A stretch of DNA of 64,000 bases from Chiua virens (taxonomy: Eukaryota; Basidiomycota; Agaricomycetes; Boletales; Boletaceae): assembly GCA_019787685.1 (NCBI GenBank), contig JAHNUO010000003.1, positions 558,001 to 622,000 on the forward strand. The letters run 5' to 3'. The notes under the pieces were generated by a model. It ran no database searches. It saw only the letters and a list, made by a program, of their open reading frames with translations, and was not told the DNA's origin. How positions within the stretch are numbered: position 1 is the first letter of the stretch; every line of letters starts with the position of its first letter. A program made the translations under genes and the position numbers. This document shows, one piece after another, positions 26,618 through 39,700 of the stretch.

Positions 26618-29081
26618 ATGAAATCCATTGAAAAGTCACTCCTGGAGGATTATGATACTAGCGAACGCGCTCACATCTCTTCGCTACTCGGATACAAGGT
26701 CCTTCCCAACGATAGGCTGCCCCTGCATACAGGTTCGCCTGTCCGGGCTCGTGTGCCCCCCTCACGGAAGCTAGGCCTCCTTGTCATTGGCTCCTTCGTA
26801 TTACTGCTTATCCACAGCGGGATCTCGTTCCTTCCATTTACTCACATTCTCACGAATGCTCGTAATCCTGCCTATCTGATCACAGCACACCAAGGTGCCG
26901 TCGCGGCAGAGAACAAGCGCTGTTCGGACATCGGAGTCGACGTACTCAAGGACGGAGGGAACGCCGTCGACGCGGCCATTAGTGCGTCGTTCTGCGTCGG
27001 TGTCGTCAACATGTTCTCGTGAGTCTCTCCAACACTGACAAATTTATCTTGCTCAATGTTACTCTGAAGTTCGGGCATCGGCGGCGGCGGCTGGATGACC
27101 GTCCGTATACCGCCCACAATACCCGGTAGATCTTCCGAGGTGTTTACGATCGATTACCGGGAGACCGCACCTGAGTTGGCAAACAGAACAATGTATGCCA
27201 ACAATGCCTCAGCTGCCAAATACGGTGGCTTGGCAGTCGGAGTACCGGGTGAGCTTCGTGGTTTCGGAGAAGCTCATCGTCGCTGGGGTCGTTTACCTTG
27301 GCACCGACTCGTCCAACCGAGCGTTGAACTAGCTGCGGAATGGACTGTGGACGTGGAGTTGGCTAAGAGAATCCAAGTAGGTAGTAAACATGGGAGTTGT
27401 CAAACGCTGACTCGGATGTATTCCTATTACATACAGACGTTTGCGGTTCTCATGCTTTCCAATGAAGCCTGGCGCGCCGTATTTGCTCCGGAAGGAAAGT
27501 TGCTTCTTCAGGGGGAAACAATCCGGCGAACAAATTACTCCCGCACACTCGATACAATTGCAAAAGAGGGACCGGGCGCTTTTTACAAGGTTGGGTTTAA
27601 CTTCTTGTTTCGGACGTCGACGATACAACTAACCACATCCGTAACAGGGCTCCATTGCTGATTCCATCATTCGTAAAGTTCATGAAACAGGTGGTATCCT
27701 CACACACGCGGACCTCGAGAAGTATGCTGTGAAGGTCGAACGTGCGCTCGAAGGAAGTTACCGGGATAAGAAGGTGTACACTTCACATGCCCCGACTTCT
27801 GGGCCTGTGCTTCTTCACATGCTGAATTTGGTTGCGAGATTTGATCTCATTGGCGAAGGCCGGACACCGTTAAATGTGCACAGAATTGTCGAGGCGATGA
27901 AGTGTATGTGCATGTGTTCACCGTGAGGGTCATTACTCAAACTTCCAACCGCAAACCAGTCGGGTTTGCAGCACGGTAGGATAAAACACATTGTCCGCGG
28001 ACAAAACTGAATTGGTCGTGCCCTAGAACAAGGATAGGAGACCCCTCTTACTACACGGGATCCGGTGCCCGCATTATGGAGATTCCGACCAAGGAATTCG
28101 CTGATCTGATCGCTGTTAACCTCACAGACGTGAGCGTTTCGTTCATGACTTTTCGTCGTTACTGATGTTGCCATCAAGGACCGGACTCATCCACCTGAGT
28201 ATTACAACCCTGAATTTGACGTTGAAACAGATCATGGCACCGTACGTATTTTGCAACATCCGGATCACGATTGCTTGATGGAAGCTCGAATCATGGATAG
28301 AGCCACATATCAGTGGTGGACAAGGACGGCATGGCTGTCGCATTGACCACCACAGTCAATTTGGTATTTGGTTCTCAAGTGCTCGATTCAGAGACGGGTA
28401 TTATTCTCAATGACGAGGTAAGAATGATTCATGGAGAGGGTTGGGAACGTTTCTGGATCACTCCCCGCAGATGGACGATTTTTCCACGCCCGGGATCTCA
28501 AACGGCTTCGGCCTACGGCCCTCTCCATGTAAGTTTCCTAATCCAGGCTATCTGATTTGTGAGCGGTGACCAATCTTTGCTGACGCAGACAACTACCCTG
28601 AGCCGGGCAAGCGGCCATTGTCTTCTGTCGCACCCACCATCCTAGAATACGCCAATGGGTCATTCTATCTCGCTTTTGGTGGCTCAGGAGGTTCCCAGAT
28701 ATTCCCCGCCCTTTTCCAGACGTTGTTGAATCTAGACTGGGGTATGGATGTCAGTCAAGCTGTGGAATACGGACGAGTGCATGACCAACTCTATCCGGAG
28801 CTGGTCGCCGCGGATAATGTCCTGCCTACATCGGTTCTCGATGATCTCCAGGAGCGAGGGCACAATGTCACGGGTACGTTTCATCCTATTGTTGCCTTTT
28901 CATTCTGACCCGCTATGTGTAGTATTGGATATAGGCCGCGTGGCTGCTGTCGTTCAGGCCGTCGTGAACAAAGACGACAAGATATATGGTGCGCTATGAT
29001 CTTATTCTCCCCCGGCACGTTGCTTACGTGGACTCAGCGGCGAGCGACTCGAGGAAAAACGGGATTGCCGCAGGATACTGA
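26618..29081 (+). CDS. Gamma-glutamyltranspeptidase, membrane-anchored
   Basis: Cleaves glutathione and transfers the gamma-glutamyl group, at the cell surface or vacuole. MKSIEKSLLEDYDTSER leads to a type II membrane anchor (KLGLLVIGSFVLLLIHSGIS). The large-subunit signature follows: AVAAENKRCSDIGVDVLKDG, GNAVDAAISASFC and SGIGGGGWM. The autoprocessing and catalytic threonine is in DHGT-SHISVVD; its codon, 28239-28241, is the last before an intron. The small subunit has NDEMDDFSTPG (after splicing), the oxyanion block GKRPLSSVAPTI and FGGSGGSQIF. The last exon ends NGIAAGY with a stop at 29079-29081. At least nine introns fit, all GT-AG. Unlike many neighbours, I saw no frame break. Confidence 0.93.
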
Positions 29082-30026
29082 TTATCTTTGTTTGGGCAGC
29101 ATGTAGAGCATCATGTACAGTCAGACAGTAGACGGATATCTGCACTAACGATCTACAAAGTAATAGGTCTCTTGATGTAATCGACCGATTCACACAGATG
29201 GATAGATGAAACATACGTTTTTGTTTCTGTCACCAGTTTTCTTAGCAAGCATGAACTTTTAGGATAAATCGATTCCCTTCATGCAGGGGAAGGAGCGACA
29301 ATGAGATCGCTCCAATAATCTTTGCTAGGACATGGGCCTGACTGTTTTTTGGTTTCCTTTTTTTGGGGGGGGGCCGGAAAAACATAGGAAAAACATAGTT
29401 TCGTTAACCAAACTCAGGCTGATCTTTGTCCAAAAATCGATAAATGTGTGTGTATGCATACAAGCTTTGATTGGCAGCTTGGGAACTTATGGCCCCCAAA
29501 GTTTATTCTGTTCACCCCCAGGGATATTTCTTTTGGCCGCATCATAAACGTATCATAATTATGCTTGCAGTGTCCTTGGCCCCCAACTAGTACTCCTAAG
29601 TTACGGCTTCCGTCAGATTCAGGTGATCAGATCCCATGGGTGACACCGCGCCCCTGCAGCTCGTCTCCGACTTGAAAGTCCGGTTGAGCATTGACATCTC
29701 ATTTCCAGCGATGGACATGGACGTGGGCTACAACCTCCGGATGCGGCCCCCGATGGTGTTATTCAGGTATTTCAATTCGGTGTGGTTTCCAGACCAACGA
29801 TCAAGAGCTCGAAAAGAGTTTTCATCTTGCATGCAGGCAAATTTTCAGTCAAGGTACCTCAGCAGTTGTTCGATTGCATAATCGCTATGTAGGGGGATGT
29901 GGTATATTGATGGCGCCTTTAGGATCAAACAAGGCCAAACTACGTCTCGAGCGCAAGACCGAGTCTGCTACGTACGCCCTCCTGGAGCTCACTTCCCCTT
30001 CTTTCGTTTTTTGTTTATTTCTTTAT
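29082..30026. other. Intergenic region upstream of signal peptide peptidase gene
   Basis: About 945 bp. Contains a run of nine or ten G at about 29359-29368 after a T run. Open frames between 29636 and 30026 have some protein-like stretches (for example QTNDQELEKSFHLACRQIF) but no start, splice pattern or family I can support; they may be a 5' leader of the next gene or chance. Confidence 0.3.
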
Positions 30027-31669
30027 ATGGCGAATACGGACTGGGACCTCATTTCCTCCTACGCCGGGCTGCTTTGCCTCTCCACCGTCTCTGTTTACTG
30101 CGGTGCATTCGCCTCACTTCCAGTACGTCTTCCATTCACATTTCAGCACCTCGTTCAACCTCATTGTCCTCCAAGACCGCCCCACGCGATCGTGCCCAAA
30201 AATCAACACCAGAAGAGAGCCTCCTCGAGGCCGACGAGGATGACAACAGAGAGGTCCTGCAAGACCGCGTGTCCTCTGGTGACGCGTGGCTTTTCCCAAT
30301 CGTGAGTACAAGGCCACGTCACCCTGATGGGGATGCACACGACAGCTGTCGTTGTTCAACGGGACGTGTCCAAAACAACACACGCTTACGTCTGTTGTCC
30401 TGTTTGGCAGGTTGGTTCCGTTGTCTTGTTTGGCTTGTACGCGGTCGTCAAGTACGTTGGTAAGGAATGGATTAATTGGTTGCTTGGGTGGTACTTTTCG
30501 GTAGCCGGCGTCGGGAGCGTGTGGAAGGTGCGCCGTCTCGTGTTCTCGTGTGAGCATGTTTGTTCATGCTGGGTTGGGGCTAGTCCAGCGTGTCGTTGGC
30601 CAAGTTCGTGATCGGGAGAGAGAGATGGAGAACATTTGATCGGCATCGATTGCTCCTGCTGCGTGGTCCACTGGGTGTGTCCTGCGCATATATGCACCGT
30701 GGTGGCAAACTTACCTTGTTGTTCAGAGGTGGTCTCCTTGTCCTTTCGAACGCCAACGCTATTGCTGTTCCCGGTTGGCATGATCGCTTCCATTCTCTAC
30801 AACTCCTCTGCTGGACATCGCAAGTCTGCATTGTTGACAGACATTTTGGCACTTTCCTTTTCGCACAATGCACTGTCAATCATGAAACTCGATTCGTTCA
30901 AAACGGGATGCATTCTTTTGACAGGATTATTCTTTTACGACGTGTACTGGGTGTTTGGGACCAATGTGGTAGGTGCAATTTGACGCATGCAAGGCCCTGA
31001 CTCATTTCCTGTAGATGGTGAAAGTAGCCACCTCACTGGACTTGCCCATCAAGCTTCTGTGGCCGAAATCGACGGCATTTGCCATTGACCAAGGGTTCTC
31101 CATACTTGGACTCGGTGACGTCGTCATACCAGGGACATTTGTTGCCTTGGCACTCCGGTATGACTATGCGCGTGCAGAGAAGATGCATACGTCCTTTAGG
31201 AAACCCTACTTCTTTGTCACATTAACAGCCTACATCGCGGGCCTCATGACGACGATGGCAGTCATGCATACATGGCACAGGGCGCAGCCCGCTTTACTAT
31301 ACCTGAGGTAAGTGTTGGCGTAAACCGCGCTAGCTCAGAATCCGTGCTCAAGTTGGTGCAATGTATAGTCCAGCATGTATTCTGTCTTTGATGGCGACGG
31401 CAGTTGTGCGTGGGGAAGTCGGAGATGTATGGAGGTGGTCAGATGACCCCGAGATGTCGCATAAGAAGACTGCGCAGGAAGCACCTGCGGACAGTCGGAC
31501 TTTGCCAGAGGTTGAAAACGGAGACAGTACGCCACAGCCGAATAACGGCGCTGATGGGGGGCATATGGATGCCGAGGAGCCGGAAGCAGAAGGGGAAGAA
31601 GGAGCGGGTGGGCAAGATGGGAGCAGACGAAAACAACGCAAGACCAAGGGAAGAAGAAAGCATAGGTGA
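30027..31669 (+). CDS. Signal peptide peptidase (presenilin-type aspartyl protease)
   Basis: Intramembrane aspartyl protease of the ER that clears signal peptides. Start MANTDWDLISSYAGLLCLST. A loop with acidic residues leads to VSSGDAWLFPIVGSVVLFGL. The cytosolic loop RERWRTFDRHRLLLLRG follows, and then the catalytic pair: YDVYWVFGTNV (about 30937) and LGLGDVVIPG (about 31110). The PAL motif is in QPALLYL (about 31290). The C-terminus after SPACILSLMATAVVRGE is cytosolic, acidic then very basic, ending RRKQRKTKGRRKHR at 31669. This is more like a nuclear-type basic cluster than the usual KKXX retrieval signal. Introns fit near 30122, 30303, 30530, 30680, 30970 and 31309. One frame break is needed in the first loop. 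Confidence 0.9.
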
Positions 31670-33023
31670 GGAGCGAAGAGAATATACCGGCGGTGTATTG
31701 ACGAGTAACCGCAACCTGTGCAGGGATAATCGGACGGACATGTGCTGTGCGAGAGGGGAATGATATATTTGAGGGGTAGCCAAGTGGGGATGAGATGGTC
31801 TCACGCCGCATGATGAAAGGTATCGTAAGTGATCCCGTGTGCCTGAGGAGGAAAGCGCGAAGATGGATGTGGGGAGGAGTGTCGAATGGAGATGAAGTGA
31901 CCCACACTGGGAGAGCAATGAGCAAGAAATGATGCATGTGACATGAAGTGGGGTCTAAATCACACATGCATGTTGCGGGTCGGGATGCCGGAACAGAAGT
32001 GGACAACGGGGGAGAGTGGACTGGACCTGGGCTAGTGGAGGACCTGGGCAGCATTTCTCAGGCCATTGATTCGGCTGACAAGGGAGGGAAAAGGGACCGG
32101 GAGGGGTGTGCGAGAAAGGAGATGGAGATGGAGTGAGTGCCGTGATTCATTGGACCCTGTGCAACGCATGCTGGACCTAAAGGAGGCGGCGCAAGGTGCT
32201 CGAATGGATGGACGAATAGAGGATAACTCAGAGGAATGATGAAATCGATGAAAGATGGCGCATGGGAAAAAGCAGGGGTAGAAAATACAATGACGGTCAT
32301 GCGAGCACGAGTGATCTGCAGCCGGGAAGTGTGCATGACACTGCATGTGGAACCGAATACCCACTGGTAGGATCGAACAAACATACTAAGTACACGGGGT
32401 GTTGGATGAAAAGAGGGCTATCCCAAAGAAAGGTCCGCCCGGCGGAGGGGAGGCAGTACAGATCGACGAGGATCTCATTCAGCAAGTGGGACGGCCCGCT
32501 CCCGAGAGTGACGGCAAGAAATTGATGTTACCGAGGAGAGTGCCATTAAATGACGTAATGTCAGAAATGTCACGTGGTACGCGACACTGCGGATACATTA
32601 CTTGTTGGTCGAACGGTACCATGAGGACGTAAGACAGGGAGATCTGGTTTGAGGAGAGTATACCCCGGATACTCTAGTAGGACATGTGAATTCAAGCACA
32701 GAGGGGGGTCGTGTTACTAGATATGGACATGTGAGAGCGGGGTCCTGCTAAATTGGTGGAAGGCGTGTACCTTGGTTTTGACGAGCAGCGTTGTCGATTT
32801 CGACGACCAACGCACCTTCATTTTAACCCCATCTCATTCCAGATTTTTTTTTTCCAGATTTTTTCTGTTCTTTTCATAAAGAGATTTGTTCGTGCCAAAG
32901 GGAGAGTTTGCTTCGAGAGTTGCCCACGAATCCCGCCCAGAACGGTCACGCCTCCTCCATATTACGTGCCTGTCGTATGTTGCTCCTTCCCTCCATCAGC
33001 CAGTCGAACTGATCCCTCTCTCA
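31670..33023. promoter_or_regulatory. Long upstream region of the GATA factor
   Basis: 1.35 kb without a supportable gene. The first kilobase is purine-rich (GA-rich) on the plus strand, which creates long spurious minus-strand ORFs of Ser/Pro/Leu-rich composition. TTTTTTTT tracts at about 32843-32865 and a CT-rich tract precede the start codon. Long 5' regions are usual for nitrogen-regulatory GATA genes, so it may hold leader and regulatory sites, but no GATA cluster was confirmed. Confidence 0.3.
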
Positions 33024-36000
33024 ATGCTCCCTCCAGATCGTCTCCCTCCCCCGCCCTCCCCTTCCGATTCTCTGCATAACCCCAACCTCCCCTACATGCT
33101 CTCACAGCATTCCTCTGATCAGCATTCCCCAATGCACTCCGTCTCAAATGATGACTGGAACACTCTATTTTCGGCCCCTTTAACCCCAGCCGTGTTCGCC
33201 AACCTCGCCGCGAACGGCGTCTTCCCCGTCCCGACATCCCCAATATCTCAGGACTACTCCCGCCACTTTCTCCCAAACACCAGACCCGGTCCTCCTCGCG
33301 ATCAGCTCCAAGACTACAACCACGATCATGCCGCATGGCCACATTCTCTCCCGCATCCTCTCACCGCATACCATTCCAAAAACCTCTCTCACTCAACACC
33401 ATCGCCCTCGACAAGCCCAAGCTCTCCCACGATGCCCCCCTGTCTGCCTCACATGCACAGGACCTCTCTCTCCCCCAGTACAAATCTCATCGTATAGCCA
33501 CGCCTGTGAGTCACCCACTCACTGAACGCAACCTCGCTTACTCCTGTTCCAGAGTTTTGATCTTTCCCTATCAAATCAACCTCGTTCTCACCGACCCGAT
33601 CCTGCTATGGACGCCTTTCTCCATCATGGTGCTCTTTCAATACCTTCAACAAACTATCAGCATTACAGCAACCCCATCGAACGCACAAATGTTGGCATAC
33701 CCCCTTCCTTGTGGATGTCTCCGACCTCTTCCCACCCACCCTCACCTGCCGTCTACTCTCCCCTCACTCAGCTATCCATACCGCAGAATGGCACCGTCCC
33801 TCCCGATCCTTCCCCCCTCTCTGGTCACCTACATGCCTCTCCCTCCACATCTGCCTCCCTTTCCGCTGACTCAAAGTCTGCCATCCTATCTGACCTCTTT
33901 TCTAACGATCTCTTCAGTGCTTCAAGTAATGACCCGGGTCCGAGCGCGTTCACTTCTCCTAGGCTATCGGGCTCTCCCGATGTCCAATCCATTCCCTTGC
34001 CGTCCTCCGAAACCGATCCCGAGAAACTTGCCAAACAAGACCCTCTGGCTACTCAGGTTTGGAAGATGTACGCCCGCACGAAAGCCAACCTCCCCCATGT
34101 ACAGAGAATGGAAAACATCACCTGGCGCATGATGGCCCTTGCACTCAAAAAGAAAAAGGAGCCAGACGAGTATGTTACCGTCCCTCAGTCTGCTGTCTCG
34201 GTCAAGTCCGAATACACACTCTCAAGTCCAATTATCAACGACCGTGACCATTTGAATTCGCTTCCCGTTGACGAGGAAAGGGGCCGGTCCGTCGCAAAGG
34301 GCAAGGCAAAGGTGCAGGTCATTGGTTTCGACGGCACGAATCAGGATGGCACAGAGGATGACGAGTACGTAATTCCTTCCAGCCTCACCTCGGTTTTCGT
34401 CATGCGAATCTGTTTCAGCGTCGAGCCAATGGACTGGCGTTCCATTAGTAGATCAAGATCTCGAATTTCGATGGACTGGCGACCGCAAAGTCGCTCCCGC
34501 TCGCGTCCCCCGTTGGCTACACAGGTTGACCCAGTCGGCATGCACCATCCGTTTGACGGTCGGTATTCCTTCCCGAGTACTCAGAACCGCGCAGACAAGT
34601 CTCCCGAACGAGCTGTGCGGCGGTCGGTGGAAGCATCACCGCCCAGTATACGCATACCGGGTACTTCCTCGCTATCTGCTTCCCGTCCTTCTGCGACATC
34701 TTCTTCAGGTCCCATGCGTTCCGCTCTATCCGCCATCTATGAAGGCAAGACGGCCCACGAGGCTTCTTCGTTTGGATTTCCCACTCGTGACAACGTGCAC
34801 GTTAATCAATTTAATCATCCATTGTCCGCGCTCGACGCCCCCGCCTTCCATGCTTCTTCGCTCCCTTCTCTCGGCCTCCATGGACCCTCAAAGTTCCCTC
34901 TTGAGGACCAATCATCAAGGCCCCGTGTATTTCCGAAGCACGTGCGTAAAACAAGTTTTGATCACACTGTGGAGCGCGAAGGGATCTTTGTCGGCCCAAG
35001 TGGCAGACATCAAGTGAACGGTAAACCACTGTCTCCGGATAGCCTTGCGGGTCAAAAGCGGCGCGCGGACGCACCACATGCAGAGAGCATACTGCGTGCC
35101 GATCCGTCAAACGTGGAAGGTAATGCACGCACATCCAAACCTCTAGAGGCGGATCAATACGTCGGTAATGGCTCTTTCCCCTCCACCACTTTCAATTTCA
35201 GCTTCCCCCCATTCGAGGGCATGTTCGACTTCACTTCAGTCAGGAAGCGCAATATCGCATCATGAATTCCCACACATGCTGCAAACTGCCGAGAATGGGA
35301 GAGCGTCTGATTTGAATTTCCATGATTCTGCGCCGCATTCGCTGAGTGGGCATACTTATACTCCCTCCGTGGGCTCCCCTCCTGGTGTTGACGAGGGGAT
35401 GTCTTCAGCCGCCAGTGCAGCAATGGCAGAAGGCTTCGTTCAACATTTGAGCGCTGGCAACTTTGCTGATGATGGTGTCGACTATCGCCAACTCTTCGGA
35501 CTCCCATTCCCATCGATAGACGCCGGCGTAAACCTCAGTCAAGGGCCGTATACCCACGTCGATCCGACGCAGATTTTGCCTGTCGAACATGGAGAGATGG
35601 TTTTGCAGAGTTACCAAGCAAGCCCGACCAGCGATTGGGGTAATGGCCTTCCCTCGTCGACCGCATCGCCTGAACCCTACATCACATCTAATGCTTCATC
35701 TCCCCCATCCATCGATGGTGGCTCCAACTCCCGCATATCCAGTCGCAAGATATCGTCTACAAATCGGGTTGCACAGGGGTTGCAACGAAGAAAGTCAACG
35801 GCTGGTGCTACGGTCGCCGTCTCTAGGTCGCCAACGAGCACTCCTGAGCTGACCACCGAGGGCAGTAGCAGTGCTACTGCCAAGGGAAGCAGCGACGATG
35901 GCGATCAGTCCCAGACTTCTTGCACAAATTGTCAGACGACGAACACCCCACTTTGGAGACGAGATCCGGAGGGACAACCGCTCTGTGAGTGATGATGTCG

Positions 36001-36488
36001 ATTCCAGTTGCATGCCCCACTGACGGACATCTGTTAGGCAATGCATGCGGCCTTTTCTTTGTGAGTGCGTTGATATTTGCTATTAACAAAATTCTCACCT
36101 GTTACCAAGAAACTGCACGGCGTCGTTCGGCCGTTGTCGCTCAAGACAGATGTCATTAAGAAGAGGTGGGCTTTGCGTTCTTCCTTTATTGCGTTTGTAT
36201 TCATCATTCTGGGTAGGAATCGCGCATCCGGCACGCCGAACGGAAGCAACTCGCGAAAGAGCGGGGGTGCTGGACTGCCAAAGATCGCCGCATCCAACAG
36301 ACCTCGTTCTGCCTACCACGAACGCCATCCCGACCGGGATCTCGAGTGCGCGTGCGGCTCCCGCAAATCGGGGGGCGTCCGGGATTTCACAGGCTGCTGG
36401 AACGATAGCGGTGAAGAGACAGCGGCGGACATCGACTGGGCTTCTCAGTTCTCCGGTAACACGTAAAGGAAACGAAGCCACTCTCTGA
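33024..36488 (+). CDS. AreA/Gat1-type GATA transcription factor
   Basis: A nuclear zinc-finger regulator; AreA-type factors control nitrogen catabolite genes. The N-terminal half is Ser/Pro/His-rich and disordered. It contains the short domain found in AreA-like proteins (DUF1752): [20 protein letters not shown] then [17 protein letters not shown], at about 34057-34170. A single class IV zinc finger follows near the C-terminus: [20 protein letters not shown] from 35921, with LC-NACGLFF-KLHG completed across introns at 35985-36037 and 36060-36109, then [14 protein letters not shown]. The start ATG 33024 is the first with family-like downstream composition. A frame change is needed near 33380 and again near 35265. 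After the finger two endings are possible (36466 or 36488); I favour the latter ([10 protein letters not shown]...). Confidence 0.85.
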
Positions 36489-36715
36489 CATACTTCTGAG
36501 TGCACCCTGTATGGAAACGTACGTCGTCGTTGGTTTTCTGTTTTATGGGGCCTGCGTGCATATATTTTTCTTGACCGGAACGCAGGATGATATGTAGATA
36601 TTGACTGATCCTAGATTATTGCCTTAGTCCTTTTTTCATGGATAGCTTGTCCCCATGCTGCTGTGTATGCTGCCTCATAATTTTATTATACGTGTAGAAT
36701 ACAGCGACATCGTGT

Positions 36716-39700
36716 ATGATTACTGCGTGGGCATTTCATGCAGGGTTGCGACTAACAAGTCTTCTGACTCCGAGATCCCTGCTTGACGAACAACGGCGTC
36801 GACCCACCTCTGACCGTCAGTTGTCCATATCCCTGGTCGCCAATCTGGCATCGTTTTTTAAAAATGCGACATCTACACCGCGTGCTACTCCGGTGCCATC
36901 ATATACCAACGGTCTCCAACCTGTAGCGTCGAAAGACGTAACGTCAATCAGCCGACGGCTCTCGCGAACAGAACACGATTTCGAGCAGGCACTCCGCACT
37001 GGCGGCACCGTAGTCATCAGGGAAAGCTTGGATGTGGACACCCTTGGTGCAGTGGACAATCCAGGCTACGTTGACAGGCGTGAACTTGAACTATCATCAC
37101 CTTCCGGAGAGAGATCAAAAGACTATTTATCGCACTTACCAGCAGTCCCCGACGCCCATCATTGTCCCACCTACCCCTTCACCCAACCCTTCACCCTACT
37201 CTGCTCAACCGCATTCATCCTCATCCTCTAACGAAGTCTTTTATGACGCTGAAGACCCTGATATGCAAACCAAACGTCGATCCATCTATCGATCTCCCGG
37301 AACCTCCAGCAGCCCCGACTTGGCTACCCTTATGCGTAAGGCAAAAGAGAGAGGTGGCGTCGTTCCACCCAATCTCGCCGCGGCCCAAAAGGAAAAGGAA
37401 AAGCGGCCGGAGCTCCCTCCGCCTCCATTACCCGTCCCCCAAAGTTCAAGCTCTCGGCAAACTATAACGACACGCCCACGTTCGTCAACGAGCACCATGT
37501 CCCCTGCACCACCCAAGTTGTCGATCACACCTGCACCGTATAAGCCGGCCAAGCCACCCAAAGATCCTGTCAGCCCCAGCGGTTCAGATTGGGTCATGGC
37601 CAGCCCGCGGTCTAGAACGACCTCCAGGGTCGACTGTGATAAAGTGCGCCTCTTTTGTGTGGGCCCGTCTTGTGGTGTTTACTCAACAGTTGACCTCCAC
37701 AGACGACCAGAAACTCCGTCAAGGCCAAAACGAGCGCGTTTTTGGGTAAAATGCTTGGGCAGTCGACGACGCGTGACCGTTCTGTGCGTCCATTCTTCGT
37801 TTTGTCGATGAGATTGTCCTGTTGACCGCCTCGTACAGCGCACGGGTGCCTCGCTACCGGGGTCTCCTTCGCGAAGACCTTCGCTGTTCAATAGTCTTGT
37901 ACCCCCTGTGCCGCCGTTGCCCGGGGATGTACTCTCGCCCGTTACAGATGTATTCTCACAGCCACCTCCGCAAAGTGAAAAGCCTTTGCCGCTCATACAT
38001 GCCGGGCCGATGGATCGTGCTAGTAACGACTCCGACGTGAGCTCACTTGTAGTTGTTGATCCGATATCTCGCATGAACTGTCACACACCTTCTCCCGTCG
38101 AACGTCCTTCAGAACGGCCGTTGACAGGAGAGGGGAAATTGGCGGGTCATGCAAAGCGCCGGAGTATGAGTGTGAGTGACCTCGATATATTCAAATTGAG
38201 CGTCGACTCTCCTCCGGCGCCAACTTTACCCCCCAAAGACCACGGCGTGCTCGGCGGTCAAGCTTGGGAGTCTTCGACTTCACTCCATGGGATACTAAGC
38301 GATTTCAAAGGCGTTCTATCGACGTTGGATCCTGAGGCCGGCTCTTCGTTACTCGACCTTCGGGACCCATCCACGTCCAGCCGGAGAGCTGTGTCGTCTT
38401 CCGCAGTCGCGACTGGTACTCAGGCACCCATTTCGTCTCATCTGGAAGTGAAGTCCCCCATATTGCCCCCTATGCGGCCTACCATCCCCGTTGTTACTTT
38501 ACCCACGGACTCGTCGTCAGCGCTTGGAACAGATCATACCTCGCCATCCAATGATTCTCTGATTGCCGAGCCGATAGTGCCCCCTCGAACGACCTCACTC
38601 TGGACCCCCACTCGCTCACGCTCTGGGTCTGGCCCACACCGCCAAAAACAGCAAACAATGGGGGTGAGCGGACTCGGTTCACCCCGCGTTGGACATCTCA
38701 AGCATGGCCCCAGTCCACTGCGGTATAAGGGTTACGGGAGCCAGATGCAGTCCTCTTACCGCGACAGCTCTAAACTTCGTGTACACCACTCGACCGCGTC
38801 CACGTCGGAACCGTCGTTGATCCCGACCAACGACGAATCACGGCCCTGTACGTCTTGTTTTGTGTTTTACTGTCACGTTTCTTGGCTGACGTGGCGAGAA
38901 AGCGTCATCGCTGGCAAGTGGTTCACACGAACTGACAACGAACGATCTTGCTCTCACCCGGTTTGCGTCCAACCCGTCATTTTCGCGAAAGGAAAAAGAA
39001 GAGATGCAGGACCCCGAAGAACGTGGAAAGGAATTGGCCGCGCGGTGTTATCAAGAAGACGAGGGGTTTTTGGCCGCGGACAAGATTGCCGAGTGGTTAG
39101 GTGGCCAGTGCGTGCAGCCTCAGTTAGTTTCGGCAATGTGGATCTAATCTTGTGCCTTTGACACAGTGGCGCTATCAACAAGATCACGCTTCGACATTAC
39201 ATGGATTATTTTGACTTTGCAGGATTGAGGTTGGATAATGCGTTTAGGTGAGTCTGATGTTTGGTTTCAAGTTGAGACCTGTCGTGGCTGATGTAGGCAT
39301 GCGTAGACGGCTATGTTCTAAACTCTACCTCAAGGCAGAAACACAGCAAGTCGATCGTATTCTTGAAGAATTTAGCAGACGGTTCTGGTGTTGTAATCCT
39401 GTCCGTCCGTATGGGAGTGCTAGTGCGTATATGTGGTCTTTTCCCCTCGTTTTTGGGCTCACAGACCATGTGATGTAGGTGTCGTCCACGCAATAACTTA
39501 CTCTCTTTTACTGTTAAACACCGATCTCCACGTTGCCGATATCACCACCCGCATGTCCCGGAACCAGTTCGTACGAAATACCATGACTGCTATTCAGATG
39601 CAGCTTCATCCCCATCGGTACGCCTCCACGGTGGACCTAGACCGAGATGATACCAGCAGCGGCGCCGGTACCAATTCGGAAGGGACCGAAACCCAGTCAA

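Noticed and set aside
31335..32054. 239-codon minus-strand ORF, Ser/Pro/His-rich
   Set aside because: It is antisense to the end of the signal peptide peptidase gene and the GA-rich DNA after it; the composition is what a purine-rich opposite strand produces, with no domain.
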